Positions 10,892 through 20,187 of a DNA stretch of 64,000 nucleotides are shown piece after piece. The notes under the pieces were generated by a model. It was not told the origin of the DNA. It saw nothing but the letters and a program-made list of their open reading frames with translations, and did no database searches. Position numbers and translations under genes: made by a program. This DNA comes from Alphaproteobacteria bacterium (GTDB lineage Bacteria > Pseudomonadota > Alphaproteobacteria > Rickettsiales > UBA3002): positions 18,411 to 82,410 of the forward strand of contig JALHRI010000002.1 in assembly GCA_022841525.1 (NCBI GenBank). The letters run 5' to 3'. The stretch's first letter is position 1. Each line of letters starts with the position of its first letter.

Positions 10892-11749
10892 ATGGAACTG
10901 GCAATTTTTGGCTTCGGCTATAGCGCAGAGCATCTGGCCGCGCAGGCGAGGCTTACTGGCGCCGCGCTGTGGGGCACCAAACGCCGCGCGCAGCAACAGC
11001 CGTTTGAATGTCTGGCGTACGAAGCGGGGGCGGATAGCGCAGCGCTTGCCGCGAAGGGCACCCACACCACGCACGTGCTGATTTCTATTCCGCCCATCGA
11101 TGCGTGTGGCGGCGTGGTATCTGCGCTACTGCCGGCGCTGTCTGCGATGAAACAGCTGCGCTGGGTGGGGTATCTTTCGACCACCGGTGTTTACGGCGAT
11201 CATGGCGGCGCGTGGGTCGATGAGAGCACCGCACTTGCGGCTGCGGCCACGCCACGCGCGGCGGCGCGCATTGCGGAAGAGCAGATGCTACGTGAACATT
11301 GTCCGCAGGCGCATATTTTTCGCGTGAGCGGGATTTATGGGCCGGGGCGCAGTGTGATCGATCAGCTGATGTCCGGCCATGCGCGGCGGATTCACAAAGC
11401 AGGGCAGGTGTTCTCGCGCATTCATGTCGCCGATATTGCGCGCTGCCTGATGGCATCGATGCAAGCGCCAACAGCGGGGGAGATCTATAACCTTGCCGAT
11501 GATTACCCTTGCGCCGCCGAAGAAGTGATGGCTCACGGCGCCAGCCTACTTGGCATTAGCCCGCCGCCGCTGGAAGACTATGCGCAGGTGCAATCCAGCC
11601 TGTCACCCATGATGCGCGAGTTTTACAGCGCCTCGCGCCGCGTGGCGAATAAGAAAATCAAGGAAAAGCTGGGCGTTCAACTAGCCTTTCCTAGCTACCG
11701 CGAAGGGCTGGCACAGATATTGCAGTATACGCACGAGTCATCATTTTAA
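10892..11749 (+). CDS. NAD(P)-binding epimerase/SDR-like protein (YeeZ-like)
   Basis: MELAIFGFGYSAEHLA; YLSTTGVYGDHGGAWVDE; IFRVSGIYGPGRS; RIHVADIARCLMASM. Confidence 0.85.
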   Translation: MELAIFGFGYSAEHLAAQARLTGAALWGTKRRAQQQPFECLAYEAGADSAALAAKGTHTTHVLISIPPIDACGGVVSALLPALSAMKQLRWVGYLSTTGVYGDHGGAWVDESTALAAAATPRAAARIAEEQMLREHCPQAHIFRVSGIYGPGRSVIDQLMSGHARRIHKAGQVFSRIHVADIARCLMASMQAPTAGEIYNLADDYPCAAEEVMAHGASLLGISPPPLEDYAQVQSSLSPMMREFYSASRRVANKKIKEKLGVQLAFPSYREGLAQILQYTHESSF

Positions 11750-11766
11750 CACGTTAGGTGCAGCGC

Positions 11767-12321
11767 ATGACGCGTATGAATTACTTCCGCAAGATGTTGT
11801 GTGCGTCCATGACGCTGGCGCTGATTTCCGGATGTAACGGCATTACCGAGGAAGCAAAAGACATCGCCCGCGCGGCCAAACGCTCGCAACATGAGACGCG
11901 TGAGGCCTGGCGTGAGGTGCTAACCTATACGCCGCAGCCTGAGGCCCCGTTGTCGCAGCGGCGCTTTTGTTACCGCCGAATGGGCGATATCGTCTGCTAC
12001 GATAGCGAGCAGAATACCACCTCGCCGCTAGTGGCGATTCAAGAAGGCATCCCCGGACGGATGGTGACGGGCATGGAAATGGGTGGGCGCGCGATGGGCT
12101 CAGCATCTGCCGATATGCAGGTGAGCACGGTGCAGCCGCCAGTATCGCATGCTGCGCCTGCCTCGCAAGGCATGGGTGAAGACGCGCCGATCATGGGCGT
12201 GGTTGAGCAGAGCGATTTAGCCGCTCCCAGCAGAGCAAATACTGCGCCCTTACACACAGCCTGCGGTGCGGGTACGCCGTTTCCTTGCAAAGAATCGCCC
12301 TACGCTAAAGACAAAAAGTAA
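11767..12321 (+). CDS. putative lipoprotein
   Basis: MTRMNYFRKMLCASMTLALISGC lipobox; RRFCYRRMGDIVCYDSEQ motif. Confidence 0.6.
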   Translation: MTRMNYFRKMLCASMTLALISGCNGITEEAKDIARAAKRSQHETREAWREVLTYTPQPEAPLSQRRFCYRRMGDIVCYDSEQNTTSPLVAIQEGIPGRMVTGMEMGGRAMGSASADMQVSTVQPPVSHAAPASQGMGEDAPIMGVVEQSDLAAPSRANTAPLHTACGAGTPFPCKESPYAKDKK

Positions 12322-12325
12322 TTCA

Positions 12326-13114
12326 CTATTTTAGCCGCGATAGCAGCCAGCTGGCAAGCCACAATCCCGTCATCGCGGCGATGATGCTGGGTGCTAGCGG
12401 GCTATCAAACTTCAGCGAAAACGCAATCCCGCACAGCACGCCAAGGACGGCGAGGATGGCGGCCACCACCATCATCGCTTTTGGGCTGGCGCTCAGCATC
12501 CGTGCGCCGGATGCGGGAATGACCAGCATGCCGGTGACGAGTAACACGCCAATTAGCGGTACGGCGAGCGCCATATACAGCGCCAGCATGAGGGCGAGAG
12601 CGCGCCACATCCTCGTGACGCGAACGCCGGCAAGCCGCGCGAGGTCAATGTCCAGCGCGGTCATCACTAACGCGCGATGTAGCCAGAAGATCAGCAGTGC
12701 ACATGGAATACTTATCAGCGCGGTAAGACGCGCCAGATGCGGAGGAAGACTTAACACATCGCCGAGCAGATAATGGTGAATATCGACCGCGCCCGCGCCG
12801 CTGATACTCATCCACACCATGCCGAATGACAGCGCACCAAACGCCATTACCGCCAGCAGGCTGTTGACATTCTGCCCGCTGCGCATGGTGTTGGCACCCA
12901 GTAACAAGGTGAGCGCGAGCGTGATCAGCAAAATGCCGCCCGTGATAGGCACCACCTGCAGCGCGAAGGATAGCGCCACGCCGAGCATCGCCGCATGCGC
13001 CATAGCATCGCCGTAATACGCCATGCCGCGCCACAGCACCACGGAGCCTAAGGTGCCCGCAAGCATCGCCAGCGGGACGAGTGCGATCAGCGCCAGGATG
13101 ACAGCGTTATCCAT
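12326..13114 (-). CDS. znuB: zinc/manganese ABC transporter permease
   Basis: ABC-3 permease: GSVVLWRGMAYYGDAMAHAAMLGVALSF; MLVIPASGARMLS; adjacent ABC ATPase. Confidence 0.9.
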   Translation of the reverse strand: MDNAVILALIALVPLAMLAGTLGSVVLWRGMAYYGDAMAHAAMLGVALSFALQVVPITGGILLITLALTLLLGANTMRSGQNVNSLLAVMAFGALSFGMVWMSISGAGAVDIHHYLLGDVLSLPPHLARLTALISIPCALLIFWLHRALVMTALDIDLARLAGVRVTRMWRALALMLALYMALAVPLIGVLLVTGMLVIPASGARMLSASPKAMMVVAAILAVLGVLCGIAFSLKFDSPLAPSIIAAMTGLWLASWLLSRLK

Positions 13115-13892
13115 GCCCGCACTCCGTGTGCGCGGTGGAAGCGCTCAGCGGCTCAAGCTCGCCGGTAGGCGTGTGGCGGTGATGATGCTGATGAATGTAG
13201 AATGCAAATTTTTCTGCATGCGCTTCGCCAAACAGGTTTGCAAATGCCGGGTTCTGCTGCACCGATTTTGGCGTGCCTTCACAGCAAATATGATGCTGCA
13301 AACACACCACGCGCTTCGATGCCGCCATGACCATATGCAGATCGTGCGAGACCATGACGACCGCGCAGCCCCTTTGTGTCGCGGCTTCAATAAGGCCGTA
13401 ACATTCAGACTCAGCATGAATATCCATTCCCTGCATGGGCTCATCCAGCGCAAGAATATCGGGGGTACCACTGAGTGCGCGTGCCAGCAGCACGCGCTGC
13501 CACTGACCGGCAGAAAGGTTGCCAAGCGGCGTTTTGCGCCAGGTATCGATGCCCAGCATGTGCAGCATGTCATCATCTGGCGTGCTGTAAAGTTTGAGGA
13601 AATAGTCCACATTCATCGGCAGATTCGTGGGTGGCATCATACGCTGCGGCACGTAGCCGATACGCAGCGCCGGTGCAGCGATCACCTCGCCACTGGTGAT
13701 GGTTTCAAGGCCGAGCAGGCAGCGCAGCAGCGTGCTTTTGCCTGCACCGTTGGGGCCGATGATCGTCAGAATCTCTGCCGGATGAATATCCAAGCTCACC
13801 TGATCCAGCACAAGGGTACTACGATAAAGTTTACTGATATTTACCGCGCGAATCAGCGGTGCTGCGCGGACATCACTCACGTTAAGAGACAT
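13107..13892 (-). CDS. znuC: zinc ABC transporter ATP-binding protein
   Basis: Walker A GPNGAGKSTLLRCLLGL; signature LSAGQWQRVLLARAL; Walker B ILALDEPMQGMD; start at MSLNVSDV. Confidence 0.9.
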   Translation of the reverse strand: MSLNVSDVRAAPLIRAVNISKLYRSTLVLDQVSLDIHPAEILTIIGPNGAGKSTLLRCLLGLETITSGEVIAAPALRIGYVPQRMMPPTNLPMNVDYFLKLYSTPDDDMLHMLGIDTWRKTPLGNLSAGQWQRVLLARALSGTPDILALDEPMQGMDIHAESECYGLIEAATQRGCAVVMVSHDLHMVMAASKRVVCLQHHICCEGTPKSVQQNPAFANLFGEAHAEKFAFYIHQHHHRHTPTGELEPLSASTAHTECGHG

Positions 13893-14445
13893 CGCGCAGG
13901 GTATCTTCGTGGGGCTGTCCGGCTTCGGCTTCGCCGCGCAGGGTAAGGCCAAATGCGCTGGCAATCGCGAGGCTGAGCGCCATCGCGAGCATGACGCCGA
14001 GCAAGTAAAATAGCGGCGCGGCGACGTCAGGCATCGCCACCATCACGTAGCGGCCGAGATGAAAGCCTACCGTGCCGCTGATGATCACCGCCAGCGTGCA
14101 ACCCCTGCTGGTGCAGAGTTTCAGGCACGCGATCAGTGCGACCAGACTAATCATCACCAGCGAGATCGCCATGCCATCTTTGGTGAGGTACACATGCAGG
14201 CTCGCGCCGCCCATGGCAGCCATCAGGCAGGAAAAGGGGGCAATGAGGTAGCCATCATCTTCCAGCCAGGCAGCGCATACGCCAACGATCAGGCAGATGG
14301 TGAGCAGCCATAACTGCTCCAGCGGCATACGAAACCCGGCGCTTAAGCCTGCGCTGGAAACGCCTGAGGCCTGCACCAGTACAAACGGCAACGCGATCAG
14401 CATGAAAACGAATAACACAAAACTAACAAAGCGTGCAGCCGACAT
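13882..14445 (-). CDS. multi-TM membrane protein, possibly divergent HupE/UreJ-like
   Basis: 187 aa, about 5-6 hydrophobic helices; FHLGRYV...PLFYLLGVMLAMALSLAIASAFGL vaguely recalls the HupE/UreJ C-terminus; overlaps znuC. Confidence 0.45.
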   Translation of the reverse strand: MSAARFVSFVLFVFMLIALPFVLVQASGVSSAGLSAGFRMPLEQLWLLTICLIVGVCAAWLEDDGYLIAPFSCLMAAMGGASLHVYLTKDGMAISLVMISLVALIACLKLCTSRGCTLAVIISGTVGFHLGRYVMVAMPDVAAPLFYLLGVMLAMALSLAIASAFGLTLRGEAEAGQPHEDTLRDVS

Positions 14446-14502
14446 AGAGCCTGGAAGGTAAGGATGGTTGAATCACGTGATACTTCAGGCTAGCGTACAG
14501 CC

Positions 14503-15276
14503 ATGGCGACATCAAGTCATCGATATTTTCTGCTTACGCTTTGGCTGATCGCGCTGGTGATGAGTGGCTTATCTGGCGCAGCGCATGCGCGCGAAAGCGA
14601 TTTGAGCGTGATGGCCGATGAGAAATTACTCCCCGCGCTGCTGAGCCTGACGCGTGATTACGTGCGCGCGGAGGGTTTTACCATCAGTCTGCTAGCCGCT
14701 GACGCCGAGGCAGAAGACGACGTGGCCACCCGTATTCGTGGCGGCTTACCGGTAGATATGATTCTCACCGCCAATACGGCGTTTGCAGAAAAAATGAAGC
14801 AGGCCGGATTGGTCGATCAGAATGCGAGCAAAGCACTGGCGGAGGATCCACTCGTACTACTGGCGAGCGTTAAACATAGTGCGAAGAACGCCTTGTGGGC
14901 ATCTCCGGCGACGCTGGCGTTAAGCGGTTCGGTGCGCATGGTATGGCAGGAAAATAGCGGGCTTTCGCAGGAAGTACTCGCGCCGCTATTGGCACGTGAG
15001 ATGCCGCATGTGCAGGTGCGCTTTGCTTCCGCGCGCTCACCTTCAGACTTACGGCGTATGCTGGCTGAGCCGGATACGCTGGCAATTGCCGCCAATTCTT
15101 ACGCTGTGCAAATGGAAGATATCAAAATACTCCGCCATTTAACGGGGCAAGGCATACGCGATGTCAATATGCTGGTGATTGCCGGCGATCAGATGAGCAA
15201 AGCCCGCCGCTTTGCGGATTTTCTCGCCTCGCCAGAGGCGAAGCTGACATTGCGTGCCTATGGTTTTCTTGATTAA
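14503..15276 (+). CDS. ModA-like periplasmic substrate-binding protein
   Basis: Signal peptide; DLSVMADEKLLPALLSLTRDY...RIRGGLPVDMILTANTAFAEKMKQAGLVDQN...; ModA-like fold pattern. No modBC adjacent. Confidence 0.7.
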   Translation: MATSSHRYFLLTLWLIALVMSGLSGAAHARESDLSVMADEKLLPALLSLTRDYVRAEGFTISLLAADAEAEDDVATRIRGGLPVDMILTANTAFAEKMKQAGLVDQNASKALAEDPLVLLASVKHSAKNALWASPATLALSGSVRMVWQENSGLSQEVLAPLLAREMPHVQVRFASARSPSDLRRMLAEPDTLAIAANSYAVQMEDIKILRHLTGQGIRDVNMLVIAGDQMSKARRFADFLASPEAKLTLRAYGFLD

Positions 15277-16415
15277 GTAATCGCACGAGGGTTGAGCGTT
15301 TCGTGACGGCTGATGGATGCCAGCGCATCGCAGTGGCTGCAGTAAGCCTGCCAGTGCGCGTGGGTGTGGCCGCACACATCGCATTTCCATGACAGTGCAA
15401 GGAGCGCAGGCGTAGATTGTTCGAGCAGCGCCTTAAGCCGCGTGATGATGTCTGCAGGTCGCTTGATGCGCGATAGGCTGCGCAGCGTGCCCTCGCGCGC
15501 GGCATCATCGGCGCGGGCATTAAGTTGCAACACCGCCTGCGCTAACCCCAGTGACGGGGTTGATTTCAAACTGCCAAGCAGCGATTTTAACAGCGTGCCG
15601 GACTGATCGGCGCTGGCGCAGTGCTGCACCATGTCCGCGGCCATATCTTGACCCCCTGCAAGCGAGGTAAATGGCAGATAATCGCCACTTTCCGTGCTAT
15701 GCGCGGCGGCAAGTTTCGCAAGCGCCGTCACGCGCGCAAGCTGCTTGCGGCGTGATTTCTCAAGCGCATGACGTAGTCTAAACCCGCCCAGATAACGCGC
15801 GGCTGCTTCGTACTGGCGTGTATGCAGCATATGCGCGACGTAGCGTTCCGCAAGCCAGCTATCGAGCGGGAAACTCTCCCGCGCTTTCATCAGCGTGTCT
15901 TCGTACTCGGCGCGGTCGGGGTGTTTTCTGGCCTGCTCAAGCAAGCGTCGATAGCCGATATAGGCAGTGGTGGGATGAGAAAGCAGTGCCTTGAGATGGG
16001 GGGTAGCGCGCGCATCGTCGGCGAGTTTTTCACCGCTTTGCGCCGCCAGTAAATGCGGCAGCGGGCTTGACGGCAGTGCACGCGCGGCTTTTTTCAGCTC
16101 TTTCAGGGCGCGGGCGCTATCGCCCATGGCGTAAGAAGACAGGCTGCGGGTAATGTGATCCATCCCGTTCTCGTAGCGCGATAGCCGGTGTTGCAGGCGG
16201 TAACTGGCGGGAAAGCGCATCAGGCTAACGCCAAGCACACTCAACACCATCACCACGGCAATGAGCGCGCAAAGCAGCACCCACACAGCGAAAGCGGAAA
16301 GTTCAATTCGCGTGTCCAGCCAGTGAATTTCTAATGTACCCGGATGGGTGTGCAGCCATAACCCCACCTTGGTGAGTGGAATGAGAAGCAGCAAACATAA
16401 TACGATGCGCGCCAT
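15273..16415 (-). CDS. hemY: HemY-like TPR membrane protein with C-terminal zinc ribbon
   Basis: MARIVLCLLLLIPLTKVGLWLHTHPGTLEIHWLDTRIELSAFAV; TPRs; CDVCGHTHAHWQAYCSHC; downstream of hemC/hemD. Confidence 0.8.
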   Translation of the reverse strand: MARIVLCLLLLIPLTKVGLWLHTHPGTLEIHWLDTRIELSAFAVWVLLCALIAVVMVLSVLGVSLMRFPASYRLQHRLSRYENGMDHITRSLSSYAMGDSARALKELKKAARALPSSPLPHLLAAQSGEKLADDARATPHLKALLSHPTTAYIGYRRLLEQARKHPDRAEYEDTLMKARESFPLDSWLAERYVAHMLHTRQYEAAARYLGGFRLRHALEKSRRKQLARVTALAKLAAAHSTESGDYLPFTSLAGGQDMAADMVQHCASADQSGTLLKSLLGSLKSTPSLGLAQAVLQLNARADDAAREGTLRSLSRIKRPADIITRLKALLEQSTPALLALSWKCDVCGHTHAHWQAYCSHCDALASISRHETLNPRAIT

Positions 16416-16416
16416 G

Positions 16417-17424
16417 CTAATCCTCTGCCTGCGCAAGGGTCGCCAGTGCGCTGACAATGCGCTGTGCCAGTGCGTCAGCACGCGTGTAACGCAGCGCCTG
16501 ATCGTGCCAGGTTTTCAGCGTAGGCGGGATGGATTTGGCGCGGCTGAGTGCACGCACGGCATCTTCCAGATCATCGCGTCTGAGGGCGCCTTGAAGCACC
16601 ATACGTAGCCTACGCTCAGCGCTGGTAGCTTCTGCTTCCACGCGCACATGCGCCTTGAAGCCCTCGGATAAACGCTGCCAAAAACCGTGAGGCTGCGACT
16701 TGGTATCCTGCGATGTGGAGGGCTTGGTATCACTATCCGACTCGCTGAGCGCTAATTGCAACGTTTCCATCAGCGCGGTGCGGGTGGGAATTTCATGCGC
16801 GCGAATCAGGGTTGTAAAATTGGTCAGATCACGCGCGATGCGCGCGCGCGCTGCCAGTGCCTCAGGCGCGATATCGATGGCGCTTAGGCGCTCTTCTAAT
16901 TGCTTTGCGCGGTCTGCGGCGTCGTTGGTGCCAATCGTGGGCTGTAGCCTTGTCGCGGCACTCAGCGCGTGGGCATATTTCGTGGTAGCACTTTGCTGCT
17001 GCGCGATGGAGGCTTCCAGCGCCGTAAACTTACTGCGCAGATCGCTGATTTCTTTTTCCAGCGCTTCGTTTGTTTCTGCACTACTGGAATGTTTCTCAAG
17101 TGCGCTGAGGGTAGCGGCTTGCTCTTCCACCGAAATGGTGAGGGTTTTTAGCTGATCGGCTAATGTACGGTGCTTGCGGCGCTCTTGAGAGAGTGCCTCT
17201 GCGAATTGTTGAAGCGGCCCGTCTGCTGCGGTTTGCTGAAGTTGCAACCCCTCGCTCACGCGCAGGATGCGCAGCTCCACATACACTGCCAGCGCTGCGA
17301 ATAAGCAAAACAGTAGCAGAAAACCTACCAGCCAGGCGGCAATCCGGTGCGCAGTGCGCGGTGGGGAGCTACTTGCTGCGGGTTCTTCGGGTAATGATGG
17401 TGCAGGCGATGGTTCCATGTTCAT
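16417..17424 (-). CDS. mitofilin (Mic60)-like inner-membrane coiled-coil protein
   Basis: N-terminal TM, long coiled coil, C-terminal FWQRLSEGFKAHVRVEAE...RRDDLEDAVRALSRAKSIPP..WHDQALRYTRADALAQRI; located between hemD and hemY. Confidence 0.65.
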   Translation of the reverse strand: MNMEPSPAPSLPEEPAASSSPPRTAHRIAAWLVGFLLLFCLFAALAVYVELRILRVSEGLQLQQTAADGPLQQFAEALSQERRKHRTLADQLKTLTISVEEQAATLSALEKHSSSAETNEALEKEISDLRSKFTALEASIAQQQSATTKYAHALSAATRLQPTIGTNDAADRAKQLEERLSAIDIAPEALAARARIARDLTNFTTLIRAHEIPTRTALMETLQLALSESDSDTKPSTSQDTKSQPHGFWQRLSEGFKAHVRVEAEATSAERRLRMVLQGALRRDDLEDAVRALSRAKSIPPTLKTWHDQALRYTRADALAQRIVSALATLAQAED

Positions 17425-17427
17425 CCC

Positions 17428-18159
17428 TCATGACTTCAGATTAGCACGTGAGGCGTGATCAGCAAGCGCGCATTCAAGCATCGCGCTACCGTGCGGCGCG
17501 GGTGCCGTGATAATTTCTCGTATGCTGCGGCGTTTTGCCTCCGCTGCGATTTGGCTGCTCATACAGATGGCGCGCAGTGAAGAGGGAGTAATGCCAGCAT
17601 CACTCGCGCGCAGTAACTCAAAAGCAAAGCCCACGGCTTGCACGGAATAAAACAGCGCGGTGAGCGTGACGCCCTGAAGCACCGCTGCGTGAAGCTCGCG
17701 GCTGAGCATCGGCGCTGGGTGCGTGCGGTAGCAGATTGTTTCTTCGCAGGTATAATGCTGCGCGCGCAGCAGACTGGTGACATCCATCCGCACGACGTCA
17801 CCGCGCAGATAATGCAGTGTAGCGGGAGGTTTGATGCGGCTGGTGAAATCTTTCATCAGCGCAGAAGCCTTAGGGTACGACGATAAGTTCGTGTAGCCCA
17901 TGCCCCGCAAGTGCTCAGCCAGGGAGCTTCCTACGCACCACACATGCTGCGCGGTTGGCACATGGCGTAAGCTGTGGCAGGCATGTTTGCTGGTCAGGAT
18001 GACATGGGTGCTTGGGGCGATGCTTGGCGCATGATCCAGCGTTTCGATGTGCATGACAGGGCTGTGGTAGATTTTAGCGCCTGCGTGGGTGAGGGCTGCG
18101 ATCAGCGCGGCACCTTCGCCTTGTGGCCGTGTGAGCCAGTAAGCGTGCGGATGCATCAT
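17428..18159 (-). CDS. hemD: uroporphyrinogen-III synthase
   Basis: YWLTRPQGEGAALIAALTHAGAKIYHSPVMHI; adjacency to hemC. Confidence 0.85.
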   Translation of the reverse strand: MMHPHAYWLTRPQGEGAALIAALTHAGAKIYHSPVMHIETLDHAPSIAPSTHVILTSKHACHSLRHVPTAQHVWCVGSSLAEHLRGMGYTNLSSYPKASALMKDFTSRIKPPATLHYLRGDVVRMDVTSLLRAQHYTCEETICYRTHPAPMLSRELHAAVLQGVTLTALFYSVQAVGFAFELLRASDAGITPSSLRAICMSSQIAAEAKRRSIREIITAPAPHGSAMLECALADHASRANLKS

Positions 18160-18160
18160 G

Positions 18161-19096
18161 CTATACCTCGATCAGCCAGTGGTGGGGAACGGATGCGCGC
18201 AGGCTTCGACCCAGAGCAGCGCCCAGCGCTTCGCCGTCAGTCAGACTTGCTGATTCTAGCCGTTTCTGATCCGCGCTGCCATCGGGTGCAATGACCTGCG
18301 CACGCAGGGTAATACGATCATCCGCGATCGTGGCGTAGCCCGCAATAGGCGTGCGGCACGAGCCATCCAGCTCGCGCAGCATCGCGCGTTCACAGGCAAC
18401 TGCATGAAACGTGGCAGCATGGTTGATGCGCGCAAGCAGTGCATTTAGCTCGCTTGCGTCGGACCTGGTTTCGATACCAATGGCACCTTGTGCGACGGCA
18501 GGCAGCATGGTTTCTACGGCAATCATCTCGGCGATGTGATCTGCAGCGCCCAGACGTTTTAGTCCGGCGCAGGCTAGAAAGGTTGCCTCCGCATCGCCGC
18601 GGGCGAGTTTGCCTAGCCGCGTTTGCACATTGCCGCGCAGCGGCACGATGGTGACGTGCGGGAAGTTCAGCCGGATCTGCGCACTGCGCCTTAAGGAGGC
18701 GGTGCCAATCACCGCGCCTGCGGGCAGCGCATGCATGGTGGGATAAATCCGGCTGATCCAGGCGTCGCGCACATCTTCGCGCGGCAGCATCGCGGCGATC
18801 ATCAGAGCATCTGGCAAGATGCTTGGCATATCTTTCATCGAATGCACGGCCAGATCAATGCGGCGCTCTAGAAGCGCATCTTCCAGCTCTTTGGTGAACA
18901 GTCCTTTATAGCCCCACGAGGAAAGTGGCAACGCGGTGTCGCTATCGCCGCGGGTGGTCATAGGGTGGATGCTGATCGTAAGATGCGGCGCGACATCCAG
19001 CAGTGTAGACTTCACCATCTCGGCCTGGGCGAGGGCGAGGGCGCTTGCGCGGCTGCCAATCCGTAGTTGCTCTTGCATCGCATTAACGCTAGCCAA
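18161..19096 (-). CDS. hemC: hydroxymethylbilane synthase (porphobilinogen deaminase)
   Basis: RIGSRASALALAQAEMV; GLFTKELEDALLERRIDLAVHSMKDMPS; RGNVQTRLGKL; CERAMLRELDGSCRTPIAGYA. Confidence 0.97.
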   Translation of the reverse strand: MASVNAMQEQLRIGSRASALALAQAEMVKSTLLDVAPHLTISIHPMTTRGDSDTALPLSSWGYKGLFTKELEDALLERRIDLAVHSMKDMPSILPDALMIAAMLPREDVRDAWISRIYPTMHALPAGAVIGTASLRRSAQIRLNFPHVTIVPLRGNVQTRLGKLARGDAEATFLACAGLKRLGAADHIAEMIAVETMLPAVAQGAIGIETRSDASELNALLARINHAATFHAVACERAMLRELDGSCRTPIAGYATIADDRITLRAQVIAPDGSADQKRLESASLTDGEALGAALGRSLRASVPHHWLIEV

Positions 19097-19140
19097 GACG
19101 CACGATGATGTACACGAAAAACATAGCGCAGCGATAGATT

Positions 19141-20160
19141 ATGCACTGCGTCCTTGGCATTGAATCCAGCTGTGACGAAACAGCAGCAGCCATGGTGATG
19201 GAAGATGGCAGCGTGCGCGCGCACGTGCTGATCAGCCAGTTTGATGCGCACAGCGCTTACGGCGGCGTGGTACCGGAAATTGCTGCGCGCGAGCATATCC
19301 GCGCGATCTCTCCGGTGATTCAGCAATGCATTCTGCAGTCAGGCCTAACACTTCATGACATCACGGCAGTGGCCGCAACCACCGGCCCGGGGCTGATTGG
19401 CGGGGTGATGGTGGGCGCAGTGGCCGCCAAAGCGCTGGCACTTTCGCTGGACGTTCCCTTTCTGCCGGTCAATCATTTAGCGGCGCATGCGCTGGTGGTA
19501 CGGCAAGCGCAGCAGGTTTCCTTTCCTTATTTGTTGCTCTTAGTATCTGGCGGGCATTGCCAGATTGTGTGGGTCGAGCATGTGGGGAGTTACCGAGTGC
19601 TCGGCCGCACGCGCGATGATGCGCTGGGCGAAGCTTTCGATAAGTGCGCAAAGCTGATGGGGCTTGGCTTTCCCGGTGGCCCGGCGCTGGAGCGCGCGGC
19701 TGAGCGCGGCAATGATCAGGCCTATGCCTTTCCCCGCCCCATGCACGGCGCAGCGCATGCAGATTTTTCATTTTCCGGCCTCAAAACGGCGTTGCGGTTG
19801 CAGGTAGAGGCCTGCGTGCGTGAACACGGCGCGCTGACGCCTGAGCACACTGCAGATATCGCCGCATCGTTTCAGCGTGCGGCGTGCGAAAGCGTGATGG
19901 ACCGATTAGCACAGGCACTTAACATCGCCCCTCATCATCCGCAGCATTTGGTGATTACAGGCGGTGTCGCGGCGAATCAGCGTTTGCGTACCGCGCTTAC
20001 TGAGTGGTCACGCGCGCACCACCTCACGCTGGCGGTAGCAGATGCAAAACTTTGTACCGATAATGGTGTGATGATTGCCTGGGCAGGCATTGAGCAGTTG
20101 CGCGCGGGCATGGGCGATGATTTATGCGCAGATATTCGTGCGCGCTGGCCTTTGGAGTAG
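19141..20160 (+). CDS. tsaD: tRNA N6-adenosine threonylcarbamoyltransferase
   Basis: VLGIESSCDETAAAMV; GVVPEIAAREHIRAISPV; VNHLAAHALV; LLLVSGGHCQIV; FSFSGLKTALR; GGVAANQRLR. Confidence 0.97.
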   Translation: MHCVLGIESSCDETAAAMVMEDGSVRAHVLISQFDAHSAYGGVVPEIAAREHIRAISPVIQQCILQSGLTLHDITAVAATTGPGLIGGVMVGAVAAKALALSLDVPFLPVNHLAAHALVVRQAQQVSFPYLLLLVSGGHCQIVWVEHVGSYRVLGRTRDDALGEAFDKCAKLMGLGFPGGPALERAAERGNDQAYAFPRPMHGAAHADFSFSGLKTALRLQVEACVREHGALTPEHTADIAASFQRAACESVMDRLAQALNIAPHHPQHLVITGGVAANQRLRTALTEWSRAHHLTLAVADAKLCTDNGVMIAWAGIEQLRAGMGDDLCADIRARWPLE

Positions 20161-20187
20161 CGATCGAAGTACGGGAGCAGTTGGGGC

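Noticed and set aside
13023-13946. 307-aa plus-strand ORF opposite znuB/znuC
   Set aside because: Antisense to well-recognised ABC transporter genes; no protein-like motifs.
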